Assembly: GCA_947588355.1 (NCBI GenBank)
Contig: CANPYI010000008.1
Coordinates: forward strand, 1-52,728
Source of the DNA: an uncultured Clostridia bacterium
GTDB taxonomy: Bacteria > Bacillota > Clostridia > Christensenellales > UBA1242
Direction: 5' to 3'
Length of the DNA: 52,728 nt
The position numbers were made by a program, and so were the translations under genes. The notes beneath the pieces were generated by a model that ran no database searches, was not told where the DNA came from, and saw nothing but the letters and a program-made list of their open reading frames with translations. Of this stretch, positions 1-8,300 are shown piece after piece (position 1 is the first letter of the stretch; each line of letters starts with the position of its first letter).

Positions 1-204
1 TTCTTTATGTATTTTTGCCCCCGCGGGATGCCGCTCTACGCCACCCTTAAATACTGTCCCTGTGGAACAAACTCGTTTGTCAAAGTTTTTATAATCTTTG
101 CAACTTCTCCGTCTAAATTAAGTATCTTTCCGCTGAAAAAGTTTATGCAATTTGAAAGCATTCTTTTTTTTGAGCAAAAATATGTTCGTTTTGAAATAAC
201 GAAG

Positions 205-252
205 TCGAACCCCTTAATGAGCAATTTGTCATTTTGGGGGTTCGATTTTTTT
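205..252 (+). terminator. Rho-independent terminator (plus strand)
   Basis: TCGAACCCC at 205-213 pairs perfectly with GGGGTTCGA at 237-245 and is followed by seven T. The loop is long (23 bases). It would end a plus-strand transcript entering from the left edge of the window. Confidence 0.55.
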
Positions 253-258
253 GTTTTG

Positions 259-294
259 AAAATAAAAATTCAGCGACTAACAAAATCGCTGAAT
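259..294 (-). terminator. Terminator downstream of tRNA-Arg (minus strand)
   Basis: ATTCAGCGA at 268-276 pairs with TCGCTGAAT at 286-294. Read on the minus strand the hairpin is followed by TTTTTATTTTC. It lies about 90 bases beyond the 3' end of the tRNA and probably ends that transcript. Confidence 0.6.
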
Positions 295-386
295 GTCCCT
301 AAAATATCTTAAAAGATATTACTGCGTCATGCTCATTATTGCCCATAAATATGGCAAATTCGCACTCCTTGTAATAAAGGGATTTA

Positions 387-461
387 TGGTGCTCCCGTCA
401 GGATTTGAACCCGAGACCCTCGTTCCGAAGACGAGTGTGATATCCATTTCACTACGGGAGC
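387..461 (-). tRNA. tRNA-Arg (anticodon UCG)
   Basis: Read on the minus strand this is a complete cloverleaf. The 7-bp acceptor stem GCTCCCG/CGGGAGC covers 461-455 and 397-391. The D arm is GTGA/TCAC. The anticodon stem CTCGT/ACGAG holds the loop CTTCGGA, giving anticodon UCG, which reads CGA and, by wobble, CGG. The T arm TCGGG/CCTGA carries the loop TTCAAAT. The discriminator base is A and the 3' CCA is encoded in the DNA at 389-387. A consensus promoter lies about 100 bases upstream and a terminator hairpin about 90 bases downstream, so the gene is probably a single-gene unit. Confidence 0.95.
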
Positions 462-564
462 AAAAAACTTAGCAAAAATAAAGAAAAATTTCAAATTTAG
501 TCACTTTTTTCCAAAAAACGCATTGTCACCATGTTATGCTTTAAAACTAAGCACAAACACTCGC

Positions 565-593
565 ATTATATATGTTTTTTATCTTTTTGTCAA
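565..593 (-). promoter_or_regulatory. Consensus promoter for tRNA-Arg
   Basis: On the minus strand there is a perfect TTGACA (593-588), a 17-base spacer and a perfect TATAAT (570-565). Transcription would start near 558, roughly 97 bases before the mature tRNA 5' end. A weaker TTGAAA-17-TAAGTT pair sits right against the tRNA (494-466). Confidence 0.7.
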
Positions 594-620
594 ATTTATT
601 TGTAAATAAGTTGTGTTTGC

Positions 621-649
621 TTGATTTTTTTGAGATTTATATATAAAAT
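621..649 (+). promoter_or_regulatory. Promoter of the VirD4-like gene
   Basis: TTGATT at 621-626, a 17-base spacer and TAAAAT at 644-649. Expected start near 656, leaving a leader of about 33 bases that contains AAGGAG at 674-679. It is divergent from the tRNA promoter. Confidence 0.6.
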
Positions 650-688
650 AAAATTACTTGGATAAATTCTTTTAAGGAGCAAATGTTG

Positions 689-2701
689 ATGAAAAAGGCT
701 AAAAAACTGATTATTTCACTTGTCATATTTGCGATTTTAGGTTATATCGCGGGTGCAACACTTTGTTATTTCACCGAAGAAGTGGAGTTTATGGAAGCAT
801 TGACGGCATGGGACTATGTCGGTGTTGGTGTGGCAGGCGGAGTGGTTTTGGCACTATTGTTTGTGTTTATGACCAAAAAGAAAGGCTCAGACAAACCAAA
901 AGCCAACACAAAAGGAAAAACGGCAAGCGGTCTGGAAATGGATTTGGCTTACGATGCAAAATGGCTTACTCCAGAAGAAATTGAAAAGAAAAGCGGACTT
1001 ATAACAACGACTTGGTCGCAACTGCCTTCCTTGAAAAACACCGGAATTGTTTTTCAAAATCAGTTGCTGAACGGAAAATATCATATTGGAATGAAGGACG
1101 AATATCACTGTCTTATCATCGGAACAACAGGCTCTGGTAAAACCACCGCGTGCCTTGCACCAACACTGAGGATTTTGGGGCATTCGGGCGAAAAGCCATG
1201 CCTTGTTGTTTCTGACCCTAAAGGAGAACTGTACACCCAAACCAGCAAAGTCTTGGAAGATGAGGGCTATCGTGTGATTTCTCTGGATTTACGTGACACA
1301 TTTTCTTCAACTCGCTGGAATCCTATGGAGCATGCTTTTGAACTTTATCACAAAGGCAAAAATTGCCGAAACAACATCAAAAAATGTTCAAATGGTGCAA
1401 ATCCAAAGGACTTGGGCTTTAAAACTGTTGACGGTGCCAAATATGGACAAGAATGGTTTGGCTTTGAAGGTGTGGCATATCCAGATGAGGAAAGTTTGCG
1501 TGTGGCAGTGAAATCAGCAGAACAGATTTATTGTGACACAGCACAAAGCGAATTGAAAGAAATTTGCAACACGATTGCTCCAAAATCAAAAAGCGCCCCT
1601 GACCCAACATGGGAAGAAGGTGCTCAAGACTTTTTGTACGGCTGTGCTTTGGCGATGCTGGAAGACAGTTTGGATCCCGAACTTGGAATGACCAAAGAAA
1701 AGTTCAATTTCTTTAACTTGTACAAAATAGCGACGTTCCGAGACCCTGACGCAGATGCTCCATTTGAAACTTTGCAAAAATATCTGCTTAAAGGTCGAGA
1801 CGAAACAGTGTCAAATGTGCCAAACCTAACTTCTGCCGTAATCAACAACGCACCTGGCACAACAAAGTCCTACATCGGCGTGTTGAACGGAAAAATTTCC
1901 TTTATGAACGATATCGGAATTTCTTATTTGACATCTCAAAGCGACCTCAATTTTGACGATTTCACATCAAAGCCAACAGCATTTTATCTTGTCATTCCGG
2001 ACGATAGAGAAGAACGTCACAATTTGGCAATTTTGTGTATTTCTCAACTTTACAAACGACTTGTGGACAAGGCTCAAACATATCCAGACAAAAAACTTCC
2101 TCACCACGTTTACTTCCTTTTGGACGAATTCGGCAACTTGCCACCTATTCCAAAATTTGACAGCATGATAACGGTTTCCCGTGGACGAAACATCTTGTAC
2201 GAAATGGTTGTACAGTCCTATACACAATTGGAAACAAAATATGGTCAAGATGCAGCAAAAACAATTATTGGAAACTGCAACGCACAAATCTTTTTGGGAA
2301 CGGACGACCGCAACACCTTGGAGAGTTTTTCAAAACAATGCGGCGAAGTACAACTTATACATGAAGAACAAAACACATCTGAATCAAAAAATGTTGGCGG
2401 AAAAGCAGATGGCGACGGCAAACAAAAAAGCACAAGCACACAAGTTCAGCGTACAACACGCGCTTTAATCACCCCGTACGAACTTGGACAGATTCCAAAA
2501 AACACTGCAATTGTAAAATTATTCCGTTTTGACCCTATGAAACTGCGACAAACACCAACCTACGAAACACCGTTCTTCTACAAAAAGGATAATGTAAAAC
2601 CTGTTGGCGTTGCAAAAAGTTTGGACACACAAAAAGTTTACTACGACATCAAAATGCGAAACAAAAAAGTGCTCAAATCTTCAAATCCATTTGATTTTTA
2701 A
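689..2701 (+). CDS. VirD4/TraG-type conjugal coupling ATPase, orphan
   Basis: The product (670 aa) belongs to the type IV secretion coupling protein family, hexameric inner-membrane ATPases that hand DNA-protein substrates to a secretion channel. Two membrane segments occupy about residues 6-30 and 43-62. The Walker A motif GTTGSGKTT is near residue 145 and the Walker B motif VYFLLDEFGNLPP near 473, followed by a conserved-looking SRGRNI segment. Relative to the family there seems to be an extra stretch of about 55 residues, with scattered cysteines, after RWNPMEHA. The start at 689 is preferred because AAGGAG at 674-679 lies 9 bases upstream; an ATG at 683 is only 3 bases from it. No relaxase, channel subunit, integrase or transfer origin is visible nearby, so its substrate is unknown. 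Family is clear, role is not. Confidence 0.9.
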   Translation: MKKAKKLIISLVIFAILGYIAGATLCYFTEEVEFMEALTAWDYVGVGVAGGVVLALLFVFMTKKKGSDKPKANTKGKTASGLEMDLAYDAKWLTPEEIEKKSGLITTTWSQLPSLKNTGIVFQNQLLNGKYHIGMKDEYHCLIIGTTGSGKTTACLAPTLRILGHSGEKPCLVVSDPKGELYTQTSKVLEDEGYRVISLDLRDTFSSTRWNPMEHAFELYHKGKNCRNNIKKCSNGANPKDLGFKTVDGAKYGQEWFGFEGVAYPDEESLRVAVKSAEQIYCDTAQSELKEICNTIAPKSKSAPDPTWEEGAQDFLYGCALAMLEDSLDPELGMTKEKFNFFNLYKIATFRDPDADAPFETLQKYLLKGRDETVSNVPNLTSAVINNAPGTTKSYIGVLNGKISFMNDIGISYLTSQSDLNFDDFTSKPTAFYLVIPDDREERHNLAILCISQLYKRLVDKAQTYPDKKLPHHVYFLLDEFGNLPPIPKFDSMITVSRGRNILYEMVVQSYTQLETKYGQDAAKTIIGNCNAQIFLGTDDRNTLESFSKQCGEVQLIHEEQNTSESKNVGGKADGDGKQKSTSTQVQRTTRALITPYELGQIPKNTAIVKLFRFDPMKLRQTPTYETPFFYKKDNVKPVGVAKSLDTQKVYYDIKMRNKKVLKSSNPFDF

Positions 2702-2704
2702 CAG

Positions 2705-2731
2705 AAACACGCTTTTTGGCGTGTTTTTTTT
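2705..2731 (+). terminator. Terminator of the VirD4-like gene
   Basis: AAACACGC (2705-2712) pairs with GCGTGTTT (2719-2726) and runs into a T tract to 2731, four bases after the stop codon. Confidence 0.85.
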
Positions 2732-2764
2732 CACAACTAATTTGCAAATTTCATAAAAAAACAT

Positions 2765-3223
2765 ATGGAAAATTATAATGATGAACTTCTGCCTGAAAAT
2801 TTTGAACAAATCGCAAAGGCATATTCAAAAGCACTGAAAAACAAAGGATTTGTGTTTGTAAGGTTGGAAGAGGAAGAATTTAACTTGCTTTTATGCGAGG
2901 TTTTTGTGTTGATCGACAAAATGCACGCATGTTTAAAGCGGCTGAAATCACACCTTGACTCGCATATTTTGAATGAAAAACTGACAGCATCTCGCAAGAT
3001 GTTGGAAGAAAAGTTTGGACAAAAAAATCCACACAAGTTTGTTTGTGTGGAAGATGAGAGTATGTCTTTTTTAAGTTTAGTTGCAATTGAAAACACCTTG
3101 ATTTTAAAACTCATGCTGCTTTCTGTCAAAAGCGGAGAACTGGAGTTGTGCAATCACATTATCACGGCAATTTCGGGTGTTTTTGCGGAAAGTTTTTCAA
3201 CGGAAGGTTTCAGGTTGGAGTAA
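2765..3223 (+). CDS. Hypothetical protein, 152 aa
   Basis: I do not recognise this protein. It is acidic at the N terminus, contains no clear membrane segment and looks mostly helical, with two cysteines in the first half (EFNLLLCEVF and MHACLKRL) and others later. There is no Shine-Dalgarno sequence ahead of the ATG. A weak promoter-like pair, TTCACA (2730-2735) and CATAAA (2752-2757), ends only seven bases before the start, so this may be another leaderless gene, but the hexamers are poor. Its TAA stop abuts the TGA stop of the converging gene at 3224 with no base between them and no terminator. Confidence 0.6.
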   Translation: MENYNDELLPENFEQIAKAYSKALKNKGFVFVRLEEEEFNLLLCEVFVLIDKMHACLKRLKSHLDSHILNEKLTASRKMLEEKFGQKNPHKFVCVEDESMSFLSLVAIENTLILKLMLLSVKSGELELCNHIITAISGVFAESFSTEGFRLE

Positions 3224-3772
3224 TCAACTGACAAGATATTGCACCACTTTTGGCATCGCTTTGTCCATGGCATCAAGAAAGGCTCTGTTGGACCTTGCGC
3301 TGTACAAACTTGGTTTGTTGCTGATTTGAATAAGATTTTTCGGGTTGAGTTGCATTTCGTCCACAATGCCCTCACAAATAATGTTTGAGATCACCATAAT
3401 GGCGTTGTCTTTTGTTATCGCTCGGCTTTTTAAGGCGGCAGTCAAAATTTCCTGACTGTTGATAATTGGCTCCAAAACAGGATTCAGGAAAAATTCCAAT
3501 TTTTCCAAAGCAAACTCGTTGCCGTTTGCCCCCGCCAAAATCTGCCAAGACATGTAATATTCGTAATTAGGTTCCAAGAATCCTTCAACACCTTTATTGA
3601 AAAAATAAGCGACAACATCTTGTGCAACGCAATCGCCTGTCAGCGCAGTTGCGCAAAGATCGGAAAATGCGTCATTGAAATTGCCTCTGTCCGCACTGTC
3701 AATAATTGATCGTCTCATTTTTACAAACGCATTGTAAGCACTGTCTCGACTTATAAAATCTTTATAGTCCAC
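3224..3772 (-). CDS. Hypothetical protein, 182 aa
   Basis: No family is recognised. The sequence is soluble-looking and probably helical; the central region (LCATALTGDCVAQDVVAYFF, then YYMSWQILAGANGNEFALEK) is loosely reminiscent of Sel1/TPR-type repeats, but I cannot assign it. The start is GTG at 3772, chosen because AGAGGTG lies about 6 bases upstream and an extended -10 promoter sits beyond that. The gene converges on the 152-aa gene with abutting stop codons. Confidence 0.65.
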   Translation of the reverse strand: MDYKDFISRDSAYNAFVKMRRSIIDSADRGNFNDAFSDLCATALTGDCVAQDVVAYFFNKGVEGFLEPNYEYYMSWQILAGANGNEFALEKLEFFLNPVLEPIINSQEILTAALKSRAITKDNAIMVISNIICEGIVDEMQLNPKNLIQISNKPSLYSARSNRAFLDAMDKAMPKVVQYLVS

Positions 3773-3792
3773 TTTGCACCTCTTTGCAAAAT

Positions 3793-3820
3793 ATTATATC
3801 AAAAAATTTGTGAAAGTTAA
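3793..3820 (-). promoter_or_regulatory. Promoter of the 182-aa hypothetical gene
   Basis: On the minus strand TTAACT (3820-3815), a 16-base spacer and TATAAT (3798-3793) preceded by TGA, that is, an extended -10. Leader about 14-20 bases with the ribosome binding site. Confidence 0.6.
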
Positions 3821-3822
3821 AC

Positions 3823-3843
3823 AAAAAAGGGCTTTTTTGCCCC
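3823..3843 (-). terminator. Terminator of cls
   Basis: GGGC (3829-3832) and GCCC (3839-3842) with a six-base loop, followed on the minus strand by TTTTTTG. Outer AACAAAA/TTTTGTT pairs extend the hairpin across a small internal loop. It follows the cls stop codon directly and overlaps the next promoter. Confidence 0.55.
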
Positions 3844-3849
3844 GTTTTG

Positions 3850-5298
3850 TTAAAAAATTTGCGAAAATAGTCGGAAAATTGCTTGTGCAAATTTTGTCAG
3901 CCAGCGCTGTCGTTTGAAGTACGAATTGTCTGCCGATTTGCAATGAATCAAATCTTGTGCGTAATACTGTCTATACTCGGCATTTAAATCTTTGGAATAC
4001 ATAATCACTGTGTCTTCAAAGTTCAAGCCAAAACTACGGTGGTCAAGGTTGCAAGTGCCAACAGAAATTTTGTCATCATCGACCACGATCACTTTGCTAT
4101 GCAAAAAACCGTCATAAAGATAGATGTCTGCGCCAAGTTCGGCAAAGTCCTTAAGATAGGACAAAGACACCCAAAAAATTGTGCGATAGTCCGGTTTTGA
4201 CGGGATCATGATTTTCACATTCACACCGCTTGCGATGGCGATTCGCAGTGCACTGATAAATGCTTCGTCTGGCACAAAATAAGGCGTTTGAATCAAAATG
4301 CTTTTTTTGGCATTTGTCAAAAGTTTTATAAACACTTCCTTAATTTTTTGAATCTGACCATCAGGGCCGGAGACAATAACTTGCAAATAGGTGTTGCCCT
4401 TAAGTTCCGCTCTTGGAAAAAGCCCTGCCTCGACATATTTTTGTGGAGTGTAATTTTCCTTTTTCAAATATCGCCAATCGTTGAGAAAGATATTTTGCAG
4501 CGGATATGCTCCTGTGCCCTCAACGCGAATATGACAGTCTCTCCAAGGCGAAACTTTTTTCTTTTTGCCCATATGGTCGTCGCGAATGTTTATGCCGCCG
4601 GTATAGGCAATTTTTCCATCAATAACAACAATTTTTTTGTGATTTCTGTAGTTCAGTTTCAAGTTTATAAGTCGAATGTGTGCAAACGGCGGAAAAAACT
4701 CCGCAACATCGCCACCCGCCTTTCTCAATTTGTGGAAAAAGCGTCTTGGTGCGTGCAAACTTCCAACGCTGTCGTAAATAAGTTTAACTTTCACGCCCTC
4801 TTTTGCTTTTTTTATCAGCATGTCCATAACTTTTTTTCCGACAGTGTCGTCAGCGAAGATGTAATATTCGATATTTATGCTCTCTTTGGCATTTTCAAGG
4901 TCGCTCAGCAGTGCATTGATTTTATCTTCGCCCCAAAGGAAAAATTTGACATCATTGCCGGGACAGAGAATGCTCCCGTACTCGTAGCAACATTTTATCA
5001 GCCCCATGTCGTTTTCGAGTTTTTTCCCGGTATTGTCTTTTGATTCCAAATACTCGGCAATTGCCTCATCATATTCCACTTCGTACAGTTTGTGATTGGC
5101 AATCATGCGCTTTACACGAAGTGACAGCCCGCTTCCAAACACGATATAAAGCAGATATCCAAAGATAGGCAAAACGGTCAAAATAGTTATCCAACTGATT
5201 ATGCTTGACAACTGCCGACGTTCCAAAAACACCATGGACAGAAACAGCAAAAAGTTTACTGAAATATAAGTGATAAAAATCCAAAACCAGACGTTCAT
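3850..5298 (-). CDS. cls: Cardiolipin synthase, phospholipase D family
   Basis: Cardiolipin synthase condenses two phosphatidylglycerol molecules into cardiolipin and glycerol at the cytoplasmic membrane. The 482-residue protein has the usual layout: two N-terminal membrane segments (about residues 3-20 and 34-54), then two phospholipase D domains. The first catalytic motif is HKKIVVID followed by GGIN; the second is HSKVIVVD followed by GTCNLDHRSF. Length matches the family. The ATG at 5298 is preceded by AAAGGTGA. The giant gene upstream ends at 5316, only 17 bases away and on the same strand with no terminator between them, so the two are probably co-transcribed. Confidence 0.93.
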   Translation of the reverse strand: MNVWFWIFITYISVNFLLFLSMVFLERRQLSSIISWITILTVLPIFGYLLYIVFGSGLSLRVKRMIANHKLYEVEYDEAIAEYLESKDNTGKKLENDMGLIKCCYEYGSILCPGNDVKFFLWGEDKINALLSDLENAKESINIEYYIFADDTVGKKVMDMLIKKAKEGVKVKLIYDSVGSLHAPRRFFHKLRKAGGDVAEFFPPFAHIRLINLKLNYRNHKKIVVIDGKIAYTGGINIRDDHMGKKKKVSPWRDCHIRVEGTGAYPLQNIFLNDWRYLKKENYTPQKYVEAGLFPRAELKGNTYLQVIVSGPDGQIQKIKEVFIKLLTNAKKSILIQTPYFVPDEAFISALRIAIASGVNVKIMIPSKPDYRTIFWVSLSYLKDFAELGADIYLYDGFLHSKVIVVDDDKISVGTCNLDHRSFGLNFEDTVIMYSKDLNAEYRQYYAQDLIHCKSADNSYFKRQRWLTKFAQAIFRLFSQIF

Positions 5299-5315
5299 AA
5301 GTCACCTTTAATTTG

Positions 5316-8300
5316 TTAGTTTACATTAAGTGTCAAATTCACTAAGAAGTATCTGTTTCCAATTCTCACGTACAATTTTTCATTAAAGTTTTTAAGCAGC
5401 GAAGAAATAGATTCAAAATTGGTCAATTTTCCGTTATCGTTCAATTTAAAGTATGACACTGCTCCAGAAATATTTGCTTCTGAGCCTGCTTTAATGCTAA
5501 TTTGTTCGGTCACCCAACTGTCAAGGTCATGCATGTTCAGATAGGACATCTCAGGGACATCTCGTGTAAGTTGATAGATTCCGTCGCCCTCGCTTGCACC
5601 TTCGTACAGATAGAACGTCACAGAAATTCGTCGCAAGCAAACTGTATTATCATCGCCCGCATTTTTGTACTGCACAAGGAAGTACTTTTGAATATAGTAA
5701 GAGCCGTTTGGCACAACGAGTTTGTAGCCATCTTTGACTTCTGTCATCACACCATTGTTGCCTATTTCAAAGATAGAGAGTTGTTCTCCCTCTTTAAGTT
5801 GAGCGGCATCTTCTATTTTGAACTTATTGTCAGTGGCTTTCATAACTTCAAGGACTTTGGCGGTCACATTATCAGCAGAAATTGTTCGAACATTATTTTG
5901 CTCTATTGTTTCATCTGCAAATTCGCTAAACACGTCTCTGTCCGAAGAATTTGCGCCTTGAACTTTGAAATCAACCTTGTATCTTGTGACAGTTGTTTCA
6001 TCACTTGAAACAAACACATAGTTGTAAGTCTTTATTGCACCATTTGCTTCGCCTTGCAAAATTTCTGCTTCAATTGGCATTACGTCAGAACTGCCGCCAG
6101 ATTCTTTAATATCCGAGATAATGCTGTAGAATTGTCCACTCTGCCCTGCATCAAGCAAATTTGAAAGGTCAAATCTTTGATTTGGGGAAAGCACAACAGA
6201 CTTGTCGACGTTTTCGCCTGAGTTGTAAACCAAAAATGTCACATCGTATGCACGCTGCGAATTGCCGTTCGTTCCAACAAACTGCATTCTTTGGACGCCT
6301 TTGCTTAAATTCACTTTCCTCTGCTTTTCGTCATTTTCAGTTATCTTTTTCACGCCATTGCCCTCAACTTTGTACCAATCGCTAACATTTTTATCCAAAT
6401 TTTGCAAGTCATAATCAGCAGAATCACTTTCTGTTTCAACAGTCACAAACCTGGCCTGTTGAGAGGAGGATTGATAAACAAGCACATTTGTCGTCAAAAG
6501 TATTCTAACTTGATCAAAACCGTCATTGTCATCCTTTTTTGGACTGCGACCGGTTACAACAAATTGAAGTTCAAAACTACCTTGCGTGCCAAACATATAT
6601 TGGTCGATATTTGTTGTGTGGAAAATATCAATTATATTGTCCCCTTGTTTCATTTGCACAAGATGATATTTCTTGTTGAAGATATCCTTAAGACTTTCTT
6701 CACCATCAAACCAATCATGGAAGTTGACCACAGAGTTTTGTTCAACAGAGAAGGTATTTTTTGAAAGATTTATTGTGTCCTGTATCGTATAATAAAGATC
6801 ATAATCCGACGTTTTTGTTAGAAAAACTTTATATCCTCTTGGAATTGTTAATATTTCATACCTATTGCTAGAAAAAGTGTTTGATGAGTAATTTTTACTA
6901 TTTTCCTTGTCATTAGGTATTCCTTGGCTTATGACGCCGTAGTCGTATTGATAAAGTGACTCATACTTTGCAAAACGCAATCTGTATGTGCCTAAATGCA
7001 AAGCCGGATTTGTGTTATCCTCTTCATACATGCCATTGAAGCCCGATACTTTTTGATAAACATCAACCGTGATTGTGTGTGCATCAAGATCAAAGTTGGT
7101 GTTTGTTGTTACCATACCAAATTCATTTACAAATGCAGAACCTTGCAACATAAACGTATATTCATGTGGACGTGAATATGGTAAGTCTTTATCAAAAAGA
7201 TAATGTTCCGTATTTTTTGTTTGTCCGTTTGTAACATTCGTAGGCGTTAATTTAACCGAATTTCCCCAGAATCTCAATGAAGTAACATAATATGCTGTTT
7301 CGTCATAAGCCTCCTCAACCTTTCCATCTTCGGCTATTGTCTTTGCTTTCACCAATTTAAGATAATCATTGACAATCACATCTTCAACTTTTTGAGAAGT
7401 TTGATATTTTGGTTGAATATTGAAAATCTTGGAATATTGATATGTCTCGCCATTTTGAGTGTAAAGGAAATGCAGGCGTGGTGCACAATTGTTGACCAAT
7501 TTTTCGCTTGGAATGTAAAGTTTTAATGCCCCGCCAGTATTTGAATATGATCTAATCGTGCCAGAATAAACTGTGTACAATGAATTTTGAATTTTTTGAC
7601 TTGATTTGCCATTATCTGATTTTTCGTTGTATATATTGCCATTATACTTAATCTCGTATTCAACCTCGTTGCTTAAAATCAAGATTTTAAAACCTTCTCC
7701 AGCAGTTAGATTTTTCTTCAACATATCGTCAGGGATGCTGTTGGTTATGCCAACATATTCGGTGATTGTGTAAGGATTGTTGTTGGAGAATGATCTGACT
7801 GTGGCGGTGTAAGTTTCTGCGCCTTTTGTGATCAAAGCAAGCCCGTTGTCAATAATGATGTTTGATATATTGTCGGTATCTTTCAGCACGACGAATGAAA
7901 CACTCTCACCTTGGTCAAGATTTACTTCCAAAGTGTCGTTCAAAACAGAAATGCTTTCGTCCTGTTTTGCTTGCGGTTGAGCGCCGTCAATCACGTTGAC
8001 AGTTGACGATGTACCCTCGCCAAACAAGTCTGGAATATCGTGCGTGAAAGCAACCGTACTGCGAAGTTGTGCTTGATTGTTGTCTTTATCCTTGATTGTG
8101 ACAATCATCATAACATTGTTTAAGGTGTTGCTTGAGCCATAAAGCCGTGGATTTATCACTGGAACTTGGAAAGGTGTTTGACCTGACTGTCCAACACCCT
8201 GGCTGAAGGTATATTCTTCAGTATCGCCTTTCTTTTCTTTTGATAAGAATCTGTAATCAGAACTTGTTATTATATTAGGATTGGATACTTCTGCCACATC

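Larger units (their letters stand above)
1..386. other. Intergenic stretch without a supported gene
   Basis: I see no convincing gene here. Short open frames exist on both strands, but they lack ribosome binding sites and run through the hairpins listed separately. A palindrome, AATATCTT-AA-AAGATATT, lies at 303-320 between the tRNA gene and its likely terminator. The first 200 bases could be the edge of a gene that continues to the left, but nothing identifies it. Confidence 0.5.

Noticed and set aside
36-224. Short minus-strand open frame of 62 codons starting with TTG
   Set aside because: No ribosome binding site, and no family resemblance; it starts inside the loop of a plus-strand terminator hairpin, between the two stem arms.
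4288-5043. Long plus-strand open frame opposite cls
   Set aside because: It is the antisense shadow of a clearly coding gene with phospholipase D motifs, with no ribosome binding site.
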